Source: Cricetomys ansorgei
Lineage: Eukaryota; Chordata; Mammalia; Rodentia; Nesomyidae
DNA length: 64,000 bases
Reading direction: 5' to 3'
Assembly: GCA_026225945.1 (NCBI GenBank)
Contig: JAMJFZ010001258.1
Coordinates: 13,871,001 to 13,935,000 of the forward strand
The position numbers were made by a program, and so were the translations under genes. This document shows, piece after piece, positions 12,420 through 24,562 of this stretch. The notes under the pieces were generated by a model. That model did not search any database, had not been told where the DNA came from, and saw only the letters and a list, made by a program, of their open reading frames with translations. Numbering within the stretch: the stretch's first letter is position 1; each line of letters opens with the position of its first letter.

Positions 12420-13039
12420 TTTTTTTAACCTACTAAAAATAAATAGATCACCAGGACCAAACTTTATCAATATTCAAAGCCCTCTTAGATCTCAGTCAAA
12501 TGTGTCACAATAGAGTGGCTTCCTTGTTATTAAATCTCATTTTCTTATGGTAAGTGGAAAGAAGTCACAGTGAGCAAATGCCTGCCCAAAACACACACCC
12601 AAAGAACAGAGTTGACAAGCAGACCCTGCTGACAGCCAAGATGTCCTGTATAAAGAAAACCTTCCAGGGTAGTTCCCCGGGGCTGCTGGCCCCAACTCTT
12701 CTGTGCCTTCTAACTACCTAACCCAGGCTGCACTGGTTCACCTCTTGGAATTAACGAAGCACTTCGGTTATGTTCGGATGTAATCTCCCAGAAGTGACAG
12801 TTAAAGACTCGTTACCTAAAGCCTGAAAAACCACCCTTAGCTTTGCTTTCCGTTTCTGAGGACTGGATTCTTTAGGATGCAGAAAGCTCTGAAAAGAAGA
12901 AGAGCTGGAGGCTAGAGTAAGCCTAGAGAAACAGAAACGATTCTGGCACAGGTGGAGCTGAAAACACCCCTCCGGTGGCCAGGGCCTGACCTTTGGCCCC
13001 TGCACACCTCCCAACTCTCTCTCTTTCTCTCAGCAATCT
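12420..13039. other. Promoter-proximal part of Gbf1 intron 1
   Basis: A unique-looking stretch between the last SINE and the CpG island. I see no exon. The C/T-rich run near 13015-13030 (ctctctctctttctctc) could serve as a polypyrimidine tract only on the plus strand, where no gene is expected. Confidence 0.4.
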
Positions 13040-13172
13040 TCCGGTTTATTTCGTGCCCCTAAGCCCTTCACCCGGCCCTCTTCGCCCGAATGAAGGACCC
13101 TTCCTCCTCATTCCTTATGACAACGTCAGGCGGCCTTCACGACGCTGCAACTCCAAGAAGAGACTTTGCTGA

Positions 13173-13400
13173 CCTGTCAGCGGATCCAAAATGGCGGGGC
13201 CTAGTCCCAGGACCGGCAGCAGCCGCTCATGTCCAGCCCGGCCCCGGAGGCGTCTCCAGCCGCTTTCCCGGCGCTGGCGGCGACTGAGGGAAGGGAAGGA
13301 GCCTGTTTCCTGGGAGTCGACCCTAACTTCAGGGCGAGACCTCACTGGGGTCGGGCTAAGCGGGCCGGGACGGTCGGTGGAGCCGGCTACCTTCCCTGTC
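13173..13400 (-). other. Gbf1: Gbf1 exon 1, noncoding (predicted)
   Basis: The coding exon at 3262-3367 begins with an acceptor 10 bases before the ATG, so a noncoding first exon must lie upstream, at higher coordinates. The CpG-rich block here offers a donor on the minus strand, CTGACAG|GTCAGC, placing the exon's last base at about 13174. The high end at about 13400 is only an estimate from the position of the CCAAT boxes. A YY1-type motif AAAATGGCGG at 13188-13197 falls inside, the usual place just downstream of a TATA-less start. No open frame of interest is expected. An mRNA end would settle the limits. Confidence 0.5.
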
Positions 13401-13800
13401 AGCTCACTGACGTGGTAACTAGCCTCAGTCTAGCCCGCTGCCTGGTAACTGCGCGAGTCCTGCCGAGCTCAGCCAATCAGAGCGTGGCACCCTGAAAAGT
13501 GGCATTCCGACTATCCAATCGAAGAAAGGAAATTAGCTCCGGGAGGCGTGGACTGCCCAAAGAGACCAGGTTACAAGGGAAAGAAGAGTAGGTAGGGGAC
13601 AGCCAACCGATACTAGGATTCTCTGAGTGACACTTGTAAAAGCCAATAAAAAAAGAGAAATTGCGCAGGGCGGTTGGAGAGGTGGGGTTAGGCAGGGTTC
13701 GGTTGCAGCGCGCCGTCCAGCAGTGGCTGCTGGGCATCCTGGGGAGGAAGGCTATGATTTGCGGGAAAGGGGGCGGGGCCCGTTTTGAGAGCCTGAGCGC
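13401..13800 (-). promoter_or_regulatory. Gbf1: Gbf1 CpG-island promoter
   Basis: The CpG-rich block extends over about 13040-13800. It has CCAAT boxes at 13473-13477, 13515-13519 and 13643-13647, a TGACGTGG element at 13408, and a GC box (gggggcggggcc) near 13768. No TATA box is evident. This is a housekeeping-type promoter, consistent with ubiquitous Gbf1 expression. A divergent plus-strand transcript is possible, but no gene is visible on that side before Pitx3. Confidence 0.7.
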
Positions 13801-14209
13801 GCGACCGTACTCCCCCCAACTACATCCTATCTAAGTTGTCTGGGCTTTGCTACTTTAGGGATCACTCCCTTTCCAGGAAGATCTGGGGCTCCTGCTTCCC
13901 AAATCCAGCCCATGCAACGTTTCCCACGCCCTCCTGCCTCTGTGTCCCATTTTGGTTTCTCATAGGTGTGCCTGTCTCATCCCAACTCTTGATTTTTGCG
14001 TTTTCTACTCCATTCCTACCATCCAGAAATAGAGGAAAAATGGTCGCAGAAATCTAATGAAGTATCCTCATTTTCCAAAACTGGGAAGAGTTCTACCGAG
14101 GAAAGCCATAGCAGAGAAAACAAATCCAAGTGTGCTAATCTATCTACTCCAGCCAGTTGGGGGAGGAGGGGAGCAGGGAAAGTCCTTAATGCTTTTTTTA
14201 AAAAATGAG

Positions 14210-15285
14210 CCGTGGGGTGGTGGCGCGCCCCTTTAATCCCAGGACTCGGGAGGCAGAGACGGGGGTGGGGGGGTGTCTCTGTGAGTTTGAGGCCACCCTG
14301 GTTTACAAAGTAAGTTCCAGGACAGCCAGAATTACAACAGAGGAACCATGTCTTGAAAAAAAAACAAACAAATAAATAAATAAATACATAAAACATAAAT
14401 AAATAAATAATAAGAATGAATACATTTTATGTGTATGGTGGTTTTGCCTACATGTGCAAGTGCCTGTTTGGATCTCCTGAAATTAGTTATGAACTGCCAC
14501 GTGAACGCTGGGAATTGAACCCTTCAAAAGGAGCGGACAATGCTCTTAACCACTGAACCATCTCCCCAAGCCTCCCCCACCCCAATACTTCTTATACCTT
14601 ATTCCATGGGGCTATGACTCTCAGTTCAGCCCTTCCTATTAAGCCTTGGGCAAATCTTAACGAACGATGGGGAGGGGCAGTGTGTGTTGTGCCTAAAGAT
14701 TAAGTTTGAGGGCCTAATCTTACATCATTAGTCCACATCATTGACAGGAAAATGAAAACTTCCCGTTTGCCTTAGCAATGCTGACAGATACAACTAGAGA
14801 TACAGCTTAGCAATTAAGTGTGCTTAGTGCTCTTCCAGAAGACCTGAGTTCAGTACCCAACATCCACACATCTCACTACAAACTGTAACTCCAGCTCCAG
14901 AGGGATCCAACCCTTTGGGCACATACACACAGATACATAATTTCTTTGTTTGTTTGTTTTTGACACAAGGTCTTTCTGTAGCTCTCGCTCTCCTAGAACT
15001 TGCTGTGTAGACCAGGTTGGCTTCAAACTCACAGAGATCCACCTGCCTCTGCCTCCCAAGTGCTGGGATTAAAGGCGTGCACCACTACAACCAGTACAGA
15101 TACATAATTTTAAATAATAAAAATAAATGTTTTGTTTTGTTTTGAGACAGGGTTTCTCTGTGTAACAGCCCTGGCTGTCCTAGAACTCTCTTTGTAGACC
15201 AGACTGGCCTCAAATTCACAGAGATCTGCCTGCCTCTGCCTCCTAAGTTCTGGAATTAAAGGCATTACACCACCATGCCCAGCAA
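14210..15285. repeat. SINE cluster between Gbf1 and Pitx3
   Basis: B1 (+) at about 14210-14365 with a taaa-rich tail, B2 (-) at about 14420-14570, B2 (+) at about 14790-14940, B1 (-) at about 14950-15095, and B1 (-) at about 15130-15282. The 14575-14785 gap shows nothing recognisable. Confidence 0.85.
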
Positions 15286-15289
15286 AACA

Positions 15290-17130
15290 AATCATTTTTA
15301 AAACAAATGCTAACAATCCTCTCCTTTCAAATGACAGCGATTGCTAAGATAATAAAGTATCTAGAAATGAGAATGTGTGGGAAGAGGGCAAAGGGTGGGT
15401 TTTCTGCTTGGAGAATAGAGGGTGGGATTTCCAGCTGATCTGTTGGTAGAACGCAGGTGTCCCTGCAAACCCGGAGAGGTTGCCAGGAAGCACTGAAAAA
15501 AAAAAAATCAGCTCTCTCCACTTCCTCCCATTTATAGATGACTCAAATCCAGGAAAGTTCCATATCTAAGGGCACAAGACTGTGGTATGGAAACAAAACA
15601 GGTATTTAATGGAAAAGGCTATCCATGGATCATGATTCTCCAACTTAAAGCACACATCAGAACTGAAGTCCTTCCCCCAATATCTTCCTGTACCTATGCA
15701 TTGGTGTCTTGGTCTTTTGTCTCCAGGTCCAACTAAGGATATAAAGGAGGTTAGGTTGAAGATAATACATCACCAATGCATCTTATTCTGTAGTATGTCT
15801 GACCAGTTTTTCTCTTCATTTGAAAAGTAGGGCTTGGTCTTTTGGGCATGTCTCAGGTTGGAGAGCCAATGGAAAACTCTGTAAGTAAACTAAAACTCCC
15901 TACTTTCCCATCCCTACCTACACATGCCTCCAGACATCAGACATCTTAAAAGCACATGACTGTAAACTAAAGATGGCGATATGGATAGAGATATGCCAAT
16001 CCCTCCTAAGTCCTACACATCATTTAACAGATAAAGCACCATCTTCCTGCATTTCGGTACATTTATTGAGTTTCTATATGCCTGTGAATAGAAGAATGAG
16101 GAGAAATAGTTCTTACTCTCCTAAATTTTATTTTATAGAAGATGACACATCGGCTGATCCCTTCCATATGGAGGATGGAGTGATAGAGAATACACACATA
16201 GGGGTATTTGTTCATAGGTATATACATGGGAGCAAGAGTCTACACACCTGATTAACCTGGCAGTTCAGGGAAGTTCAGTTCAGTTTATCTCAGATAAAAC
16301 AGGACCTAAGCAGAACTCAGAAGTCAGTGTCAGCGCTACAATGATTGGTTATTGTCAGGAAAGACTAGAGACGTTCAGGATGAATGAGACTGAAGATGAA
16401 GGCAAGATAGAGAGCAGAGCTCAGTGCCCCACCCCTGTAAACACTGAATTCGGTACAGGCAGAGGTAGGATAATGGTTGAAAGTTTAGGACTAGCCAAAG
16501 CCAGAGAGCTACAGAGTAAGACCCTATAGAAAGGGGATGAGAGGAGATCTGATCCTGAGGGTCTAGTATACCACACCAGGACGCTTGCTTGACCTTTCTC
16601 CTGATTTTTGACCAAAGAGAAGTGACGAGTTTTAACCATTGATGGGCATGCTCAGATTCATCTTAGGAGCATTGTGCATAGGGCTTAGGACTCAGGGGCA
16701 CCAAGGAACTCAGCCTATCACATTCCTTGGACATCTGTCCTGTCCCTTGCAAATACCTAACCAAAAAAGTACCAAGGACTGAATCTGCTGTGGGGGGGGA
16801 AACAGAATCGTTGAAGCTGGTAGAGCCACAGACCGGGCACACTGTTAGTGCGGAGTGAGAACCCAGCCAAAGGCTAGAGAGCCTCTGGAAACTCCCTTTT
16901 ATTTTGACCAGGGTGTGAGTTGGCATCGTTATTTGCCCAAGGTCACTGAGTGAGAGAAAGTGCTGTATACCACTTTGATTTCTCTCGTTCCAAACCCTGC
17001 TTTCTCCAAGTTAACTTCGTCAGGGGAGGGAAGAGAGAGAAAGAGGAGAGAGAGAGAGGAGAAAAGGATGTGATGGGGGTGGTAAAGAGAAATTAGCCTT
17101 TCCAAGTGGTGGAGCAGGGAGCAAAACCGG
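15290..17130. other. Repeat-poor 5' flank of Pitx3
   Basis: 1.8 kb of unique-looking DNA with no gene, lying 0.5-2.4 kb upstream of Pitx3 exon 1. In the mouse aphakia mutant, loss of upstream and promoter segments of Pitx3 abolishes expression, so distal control elements are expected in this interval. I cannot point to the exact counterpart. A GA-rich run lies at 17030-17070. Confidence 0.45.
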
Positions 17131-17199
17131 CGGTGAGAAGGAAAGAGAGAGACGTACGAGGACTGGAACAGAGACAAAAGAGTGGAAAGACAGACAGCG

Positions 17200-17669
17200 A
17201 CAAGTGGAGAAATCGGCGAAACGAGCGGCAGCCAAGTGTGAGCGCTGAGACCCGGCGGCCGGGTTCGCCGTCCACCTGGCGCGCCCGCAGCCCGCTCCCC
17301 GACCCTTTCACATCGCTCCGGGGAGAGCCCGCGCCCTCAGTTCGCCACCAACCGGCCCAGACTCCGACCACTGTACTTTTGCTGGCTTGGCCGAACCGGA
17401 GCGTCCCAGCTGGAGCGCGGTCCGGGCCACGTGGGGAGGGGGCGTTGCTCGGGTGCTGACAGACGCTTCTGATTGGCCAGGGGGCGGAGTTCTTGGCGGC
17501 CCGCCCGCAGGACCCCTCCCCACTAAGGCGGGGCCTGGAGGTTCACAGCTGGAAAGGGTGGAGACAGGGCGGTGCAGCTGGAAAGGGGCGGGGCCTGGGG
17601 CGCGCGGCACGCCGCGGCGGGCTGGGGGCGCCCTGGGCTGCCATAAAGTGAATGGGCTCCGGCGGGGGG
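17200..17669 (+). promoter_or_regulatory. Pitx3: Pitx3 CpG-island promoter
   Basis: A very GC- and CpG-rich block, with the island continuing into exon 1. GC boxes are seen at 17526 (ggcggggcc) and 17585-17595 (ggggcggggcc). The 12-mer CAGCTGGAAAGG, containing an E-box, occurs twice at 17546 and 17575. A TATA-like CATAAA at 17642-17647 predicts transcription from about 17670. Confidence 0.7.
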
Positions 17670-17802
17670 TGGCACTGCACCGTGAGGCTCACTCTCTCCT
17701 CCGCTAGCCTGGGAGCGCCCAGCGGAGCGGCCGCCCCGGAGCAGGGGGGCGGCCCCCACCCGGCAGGGCGCCTGGCCCCTGGCCCCCGCCTGCGCTCCAG
17801 AA

Positions 17803-17834
<32 letters not shown>

Positions 17835-17860
17835 GGAGACTGCCTACTGCGGGACGCTCT
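17670..17860 (+). other. Pitx3: Pitx3 exon 1, noncoding (predicted)
   Basis: The coding sequence starts in a later exon, so a 5'UTR exon is needed. This segment lies about 25 bp after the TATA-like CATAAA and ends at a strong donor, GACGCTCT|GTGAGTGC (17861). It carries a run of about nine CCG triplets at 17803-17828 and no useful start codon. The donor is well supported; the 5' limit is an estimate. Confidence 0.65.
17803..17828 (+). repeat. (CCG)n triplet run in the Pitx3 5'UTR
   Basis: About nine uninterrupted GCC/CCG triplets just before the exon 1 donor. Confidence 0.9.
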
Positions 17861-18490
17861 GTGAGTGCTTGACCATGCGGGGAACAGGAGCTCAGGGACC
17901 CGAGGGGCCAAGGCTGGTCCCCGGACTCCTAAAAGGGAACCTGGGGCGCCTGAACTCTGGTGTTTGGGGAACCGGTCAAGACTGGAAAGGCGTACTGCAG
18001 CCCAGGGACTGGGACTTGGGAGAAGAGAAACCCCGGGAAAGGACCTGGGGGACCCAGAGGGGAGATTAAGGGGATCCGGAGCGAAGCTGAAGAACTGCCT
18101 TAATCACAGAGTGGGGAGTCTGGAAACCTTTACCAGGAAGCACCCTAGAATCTAGGGGCAGGGGGCAAACTACCAGAAGGTGATAGGGGTAGCAGAGGCT
18201 ATGGCCAGCTGAGGAGAGGGCAGCGTAAGGGCAACAGGCGGCGCCCGGCGCCCCTTGGCCCAGGCTCAGACTCCAGCGGCTGGAAGTAGGGGTGCGCATA
18301 GTAGCTCATGCTTTTCTTCCCAGCTGCTCCGCGGTTGGAATAGGAGCCGTGTTGTGAGAGTAGCTACTGGGTCAGATGGCCGCTGCGAACTACAGGGCCG
18401 AGGCTGCCAGCCCAACGCGACAAGACTGGCGTGTCTCCTGTGTGGCGTCGGGATCTGGAAGGGTCCGGATCTGGGGCCACCTCAGAATCA

Positions 18491-18599
18491 GACAGAATGT
18501 CAGCGGCACGTGAGGTTTGAAGCGGACAGAATGTTTGGGGTGGCAAAGTGGGTCTCTCCGAAACAGACGATGTGTCCAGTAGCGGTGGACAGAATGTCC
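18491..18599. promoter_or_regulatory. Three steroid-receptor-type IR3 palindromes
   Basis: GACA-gaa-TGTC at 18491-18501, GGACA-gaa-TGTtt at 18524-18536, and the perfect GGACA-gaa-TGTCC at 18587-18599. Inverted GGACA/TGTCC arms spaced by three bases match the glucocorticoid/androgen receptor site type. The shared gaa spacer suggests either local duplication or selection. Function is inference. Confidence 0.4.
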
Positions 18600-21500
18600 C
18601 TGGCCGACCGGCATGTCCACCTATCTGGCTGCGCCTAGCCAGCTGCGGTAGGTGCGATGGGGTCGGTTCGGTGGCTCCCCTGAAATCCCAGTTCCAGTTG
18701 CAAACTTGATTCTGCCTCTCTTGCCTATTGGGCCAGGAGGGAGCAGAGCGAATAAAAGGATGCAACCTGGTCTTGGGACAGGGGCCTCTAGGAGACAACC
18801 CTGCTCTAGCTTAGATAGATCCGGGCATCAACAGACTTCCACAATCCAAATTTGAGGAAAGAATCAAGACCAGCCAAGGGAAGGCTAAGCCACAGGGTGC
18901 AAAACCCAGTGAAAACCCTTCCACCCACAAGCTCCTGATAGTCTCAGTTCTCTCACAAACTCAGAGTCAACTGTTGTGCCTTCTTTTTTTTTTTGCTTCC
19001 AACCCTAATTCCAGTACAGCCGACCAGAATACTCTTAGTCTAGTGTCAGCCCACTCAAGGCTCCATGACCGGCAAGAACCTACCAGACAAGAAAATTGTA
19101 GCCCTTTCATAAAAGAAGGCTTCAGTCCTGAGAGAAGGGGGCAAGGGAACGGAGACCGGGAAGTTCAGACTCTGTGGTCTCACCCGATGCCTGTACCATT
19201 CTCTCCATCTGGCCAGGAAGAATCGTCTCAAATGCCCCGTTTGCTTTCTTTCCGGCCAAGGACCGGCTCCGACTCCTCTGGGCCAATACAATGACCACCT
19301 CCCTGACCCCCAATTCTAACTAGAGCCCGATTAAGCAGAAGAAGACAGAGATGAGGGAACTCTGAATCTATACACATGAAGACAACTCTCGGGGAGTGAG
19401 TTTTCAGGAGAACAGATGCAAGGATCTGTTTAACTGAGTAATCTTTAAAAAAAAAATCTACTTTCCTCATCTCAACCCATTAGTAAAATATAATTCTTAT
19501 TTCTTTCATTCTCATCTCCACTCCTCAGTCCCAAAGTTCCCTTAGATACTGGCTAAGACCTTGTTCTGCGTCTTTTACTTGCACCATGCTCTTTTGGATA
19601 AATACAGAATGTGTCCTGACTACTTCCATCACCTTCGCATGTACACTTTAGGGGCTCGTGTTCTCATTGCTTAAAAAAAAAAAATCACCAAAACTATGCA
19701 AGAAATGAAGGATTCCATGTCAGGGAAGAAGAGAAGAAGGCATACAGTTGGTTCTTTGAAAGTCCAAAGTTCTGATTTCACCAAAAGGACGAAAAAGGAA
19801 AAAGAAAAAGATAGCATCGTTACAAAGATGACCGAAAATAAAAACAAACGAAAAATAGAACTTTCCTCCACTCTTGCTTAAAACCATGGAGCTGAGTGCA
19901 CGTCTGATCAGTGGCTCTGAGGGAGAACGTTATGGGCCTAGAAAAGTCAGAGAATCGAGCTGGGAGTACAGTTTAGTGGGAGAGAATTTGCATAGTACGC
20001 CCAAGGTCCTGAGCTTCAGACAGAAGAGAATGGTTAACAAAATGAGGAACCAGGAGGGCTGCTGGGAAAGAGTACTGGAAAGTCTAGGTGAGACAGGATG
20101 AAAATCTGCAACACAATGGAAGACCTAATTGAGCGGGGAACTTGCGGGCCGCCTGAAACTGGAGATGGGGGTGTGGAGGGGCGAGAGTGGGGATGGGGGG
20201 GCAGCTTTTAGAACTGGAGAATCACAAGCTTAGGCTAAATAGGAAAATGTGCTTTGATACAGCGGACAGTTAACTTCCAGAGCTCATGTTCAGAGAATCG
20301 ATGGAGGCAGGAAGTAGAAACGGAGTTTTTCAGGGCTTCAGAGGAGTAGCGTATGTCAGTCACTAGCGAGTCACGAAAAAGAGCAGAACTTTGTTCAAAC
20401 TTCTTGGTTCTGTGCAACCTAGAACAATTTCCTGCCTTCTTGGAGATAAGCAAGGACGGACATTCCCGCCGCAGGGTGCTCACAGGGTGTGCATAGGGTG
20501 CCTGTGAGAGTTAAACGAAACATATGTATAGAAGGAAAGCGCTTTGTAAAAGGACAAACGCCAGGAGAAGCCTTACCACTGCTGTTCTCCCCAGACTGCA
20601 GTCTCTGTGACCCTAGAATCTTTCTTTGGGAGGTGAGGTCTTGTGCCTTAGAGTAACTTGTCCATGTCCTTGACTCAGCCACAACCAGGTTCTTAAGGCT
20701 AGAAGGAGCATCTTCCCTGGAGTCCCAGTGTCAGCCATCACCCTGTGCCTCTCTGAGAACGTGAGGAGCTCCCCTGTATGTCTTAACCTCACCACCACAT
20801 ACCTGACCCGAACTCTGCCTGTCTCTGCTGTTCAAGACTGCCAATGAGACCAGGATCCAAGTCCAGGATGGGAGGGCAGGGTGAAAGGGCTGAAACTGAA
20901 CCATTGTGAGTGAGGGATGGGAACAGGCCAAATCTTTTCTTCCACATTCATTGTAACTGACATGCGCTGGAGTATGGGAGAGGGAGATACAGCTAACCAA
21001 GGGCTCTGTGAGGCCTTGAGCTTCAAAGGGCCGTGAAAGAGAGGAGAAGGAAAAGAAGAAAGTAGTTGAAAGAGAGCTATGGAAAGAGAGACATTAATGA
21101 TTTGTAAAACTCCACCTCTCCTTCCCCGTCTGCCTTCCTCAAAAACGTCTTTAATTTTCTTGTTTGTTTGTAACATGGTCTCCTTAAGTAGCCCAGGCTG
21201 ACCTTGAACTGGAAGCTTCCTGCCTCAGTCTCCCCAGTGCTTCCAGGCATGGTTTCAACTTTTTTTTACAAGTCTTTATGTCCTCTCTCCTGTCTCTCCC
21301 CAGCCTGATCCATTCTGGTTTCCACTGCAAATAAACGTCACAAAGGTGGTAATTTTGTATGTCACCTCCTACTGGCAAGCCTTAAACTAGTCCCACAGCT
21401 TGCAGTAAAGCTTCTTAGTGGGGCGCTGGGAAGGCAGTACAGAAAGTAGGAGAGTGACAGGCTAGCCACAGCCCATCGTCCCTGTGTGATGATGCTCCTG

Positions 21501-23774
21501 AAGACTGGGGCTGTATATGTGCACTGCGTTATGAAATAGGATGTGGAATTGACTTGAAGTTTTAAAATTAAACTAGAGGGGCTACAGATGCGCCTCAGGT
21601 AGCTTAGTGGTGATAGAGTGTTTGCCTAGCATGTATAAGGGGCCTGGGTTCAGCGAAATGAAAATGCAAATTAAATAAAACCAACCTAGAGATCTCATAG
21701 AAATTTCATATTAGTTGCTACCATTTGAGAGCCTGCCTCTCCTTTCCTATATAGTCTCCCTATATACCCCAAGCTGGATTTGAGCTCTTGATCTTCCTGC
21801 CTCAGCCTTCCTAGTGCTGAGATTATAGGCATACGTTACTACACCCTGAAATTAGGATTTTTTTTTTTTCCAGAAAAGCAAAGAACATTCTAGACTTGAC
21901 AGTATCAAATCTGAACCAGCACCTCCCATCATGGATCCCCTCAATCTAAGCCCTTTTTTCCTGCCTGTCCCTCCTGACCCACATTAAGCCTCTGATCAAA
22001 TGAGGCTCTGCATTGCCTTTTAAACACACCCAATAGTTTTGGGTTATTTAGAAGATCCTGCCCCTTCTCTTTCTCCACAACCCCCATTTTGGCCATGTAC
22101 CTCTATTCTCTGAGCCCCAACACTTGATACCTATATTTATGGGCTCCTTTAGCCCATTCTTACAACCTGAGAGACCTGTGAGCTCCATTTTTCCATCCTT
22201 TGATCTGTTTGGAAGTTAGTTAGTGGATTACAGTCTGTGGAGACCCCTCTGAGCACACATGTGATACTTGATAGAAGAAGGAAGCCAGGAACGGACTCCG
22301 AGAAGCACAGGATCGTTTCTCTGATCCCTGATTCAGCGCTTTGGGAACCTGAGTACATCAAATCGACACTGCCTCCACCTGAGGTGCAGAGTTTCATCCT
22401 GAAGCCTTGAGCAAATCAAGTCACATCTGTTTCCCTTCGCACACTGCAGTTCAGCAGACCAGAGTCTGGGTGCTGTGTATCTCTAGTGAATAGAAGGCTC
22501 TATCCATCGCAGGGCTTCACATCCACCTCAGGCTTACAGGATGGCACTGTGCTAGTTAGGACCTGGGTTTTCACTTGTTCACAGTTTATGGCAGAGCCGT
22601 GGTTCACAACCTCCAGCACTGCTCCTCTCCCTCTTCATCCACTCCCTGCAATGGATTCTCTGCCATTCCTTGTCATGTTGTTCCTCCTGCCTTGGGCATT
22701 GTTAGGTCAACTTATCTTGGATTCTCCCTGTGGCTTTGGTCTACTCTGGCTTCTGGAATGCACTCGGGTCCCATGATAGTTGCCTTCCTGCCATGAGCTT
22801 GTGTCCCTTGGGAACCAAAGCCTCCATGCCTTGGCCTCTGGCTTATGATCTGGTCTTTGCCTTAATGTCTCCTGAATATTTTGCTCTTGCTGGTCCATTA
22901 CAGGCTTACTGTACTTTGTAAGTATGTAAACGTACCTGCAGGTCTTCTATTTCTCTAGGTGTGGGCTAGCCACCATGATACCAGTGAAGCCTGGACTTTG
23001 CATCCCCAGCAAAGTGTGTCAAAAAGAGTAGGGGTGGACAGACCAACCCTCTTGGAGCTAGATTCACCATCACGGTTATCCGTCAGCCATGTTTGGCCCT
23101 GCCAGCATCAGCCAGTCATGCAGCTTCCACACTACCACTTATCCCTCCCTATCCACTGAGTGAGATGAAGTCCCTGGCCCCTGGCCCAACTCCCCAGCTT
23201 CCTGACCTCTAGCAGTTTGGGGGAGCTTAATCCTCAGCCAGCCTGTCTCCAACTCAGATAACAACTTGGCGCCCCCAGCCTTTGCCTGACCAGCCCACCC
23301 GGACATGAGGCTGCCTGCCTGAGTTCTGTGCCCTCCCTTTCATCTCTTCATCTCCTGGCTTTAGTGCTCTCTCCTTCTCTCTCCAGTGTCACAGACAGAG
23401 AGTCTGTCCCGGGCCCGACCTCTCTCACTGTAGTCATGGACTCAGTGAAGAGCCAGAAGGCTTCATTCTCTCGTCACCATTCCCTGACCCCCGAAGTGGC
23501 TCCCTGCTTAGGTTCCTAGGGCTGTTTCCTCATTCTGTGTGCTCTGAGTTCAGGATTGCATCCCTCACGGAAGTACATGTTATCTGTATTCAAGAGATGA
23601 CCTCCTCATTGACACAGAGTCTGGGGAGGTGCGCCACCCAAGCAAGGGTGAGTTCTGAATCTCCATTCTAGCTCAGTGCCTATTTCAGTGCTTAGCTCCT
23701 AGAAGGAACTAGAAACATATTCTGAGTTTTATTTTTACATAAGCTATATGTTATTTGAACCTTATAACAATACT

Positions 23775-24230
23775 GGCCGATTACGGTGGCACTCACCAGT
23801 AGGCAGATGCTGAAGAGGATAAGACAGGAGGATCATGAGACAGGAGGGAGCCTGGGCTATACTTTGGGGGTAGGGATATAGCTCAGTTGGTAGAGTGCTT
23901 GCCTAAAATGAATGAAACCCTGAGTTTGATTCCTAGCACCGCATAAACTAGGTATGGTGGTAACACAGGCTTTTAATCCTAGTACTGGGGGTGGAGGGTT
24001 AGAAGCAGAAGTTCAAGGTCATCCTCAGCTATGAGTGAGCTCCAGGCCACGTGAGACTATCTCAAAGGAATAAATAAATAAATAATAAAGTCTAACAACG
24101 AAGGCGGGGTCATGGGTTCACACCTGTAATCCCAGCACCTGGCAGGAAGGTCACAAGTTTGAGGCCAGCCTCAAACTGCTACATAGCAGTTTGGCCTATC
24201 TGAAGGCCAAAGAGGAAAAACAACACAAAA
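23775..24230 (+). repeat. B1/ID (B4-like) and two further B1 SINEs
   Basis: A B1-type piece at about 23775-23870 joins an ID element (ggatatagctcagttggtag to cctagcaccgc, about 23870-23945). B1 copies follow at about 23950-24080 and 24100-24230. Confidence 0.75.
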
Positions 24231-24562
24231 CATAACTGGAGACAGGTTGAGAAGGGATTATGGTCTCCCTCTTAGAAATGAGGAAATATGTAATATGCCC
24301 GAAGAAGTGAAGTAGCTTGTCGAGGACACAGGCTGGGGCTTACCAGGACATGGTTTTACACCTTCTGACTCCAAACCTAGGTCCTTCGGCCCATGAGAGA
24401 TTGCCTCCCGGCCTGATCTAGCGCTGGCATCCTCATGCCTTACCCAGCCACTCAGCCTTCTCTCCAGCAGCTACTAAGTGGAGAACATTTCCTGGTCCCT
24501 TGGCCTTCTCCTCCCCCACACAGAGTTCTGAACTTCTGGGACTGAGAGAGCTGAGGTTCAGA

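Larger units (their letters stand above)
3368..13172 (-). other. Gbf1: Gbf1 intron 1
   Basis: A 9.8-kb intron between the predicted noncoding exon 1 and the first coding exon. It is mostly SINEs of both orientations plus a decayed L1. Not listed separately below: B1 pieces at about 4145-4262 (+), 4305-4405 (-), 4480-4600 (+), 8290-8430 (-), 8565-8660 (+) and 9145-9250 (+), a B4-like copy at 4925-5110, and a B2 tail at 9250-9375. The 4610-4920 and 5110-5740 parts are AT-rich with no recognisable gene. All open frames here are repeat shadows or chance. Confidence 0.75.

Noticed and set aside
17106..17911. Several 100-codon frames in the Pitx3 promoter and exon 1
   Set aside because: CpG-island composition lowers stop frequency. 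No conserved protein is recognisable.
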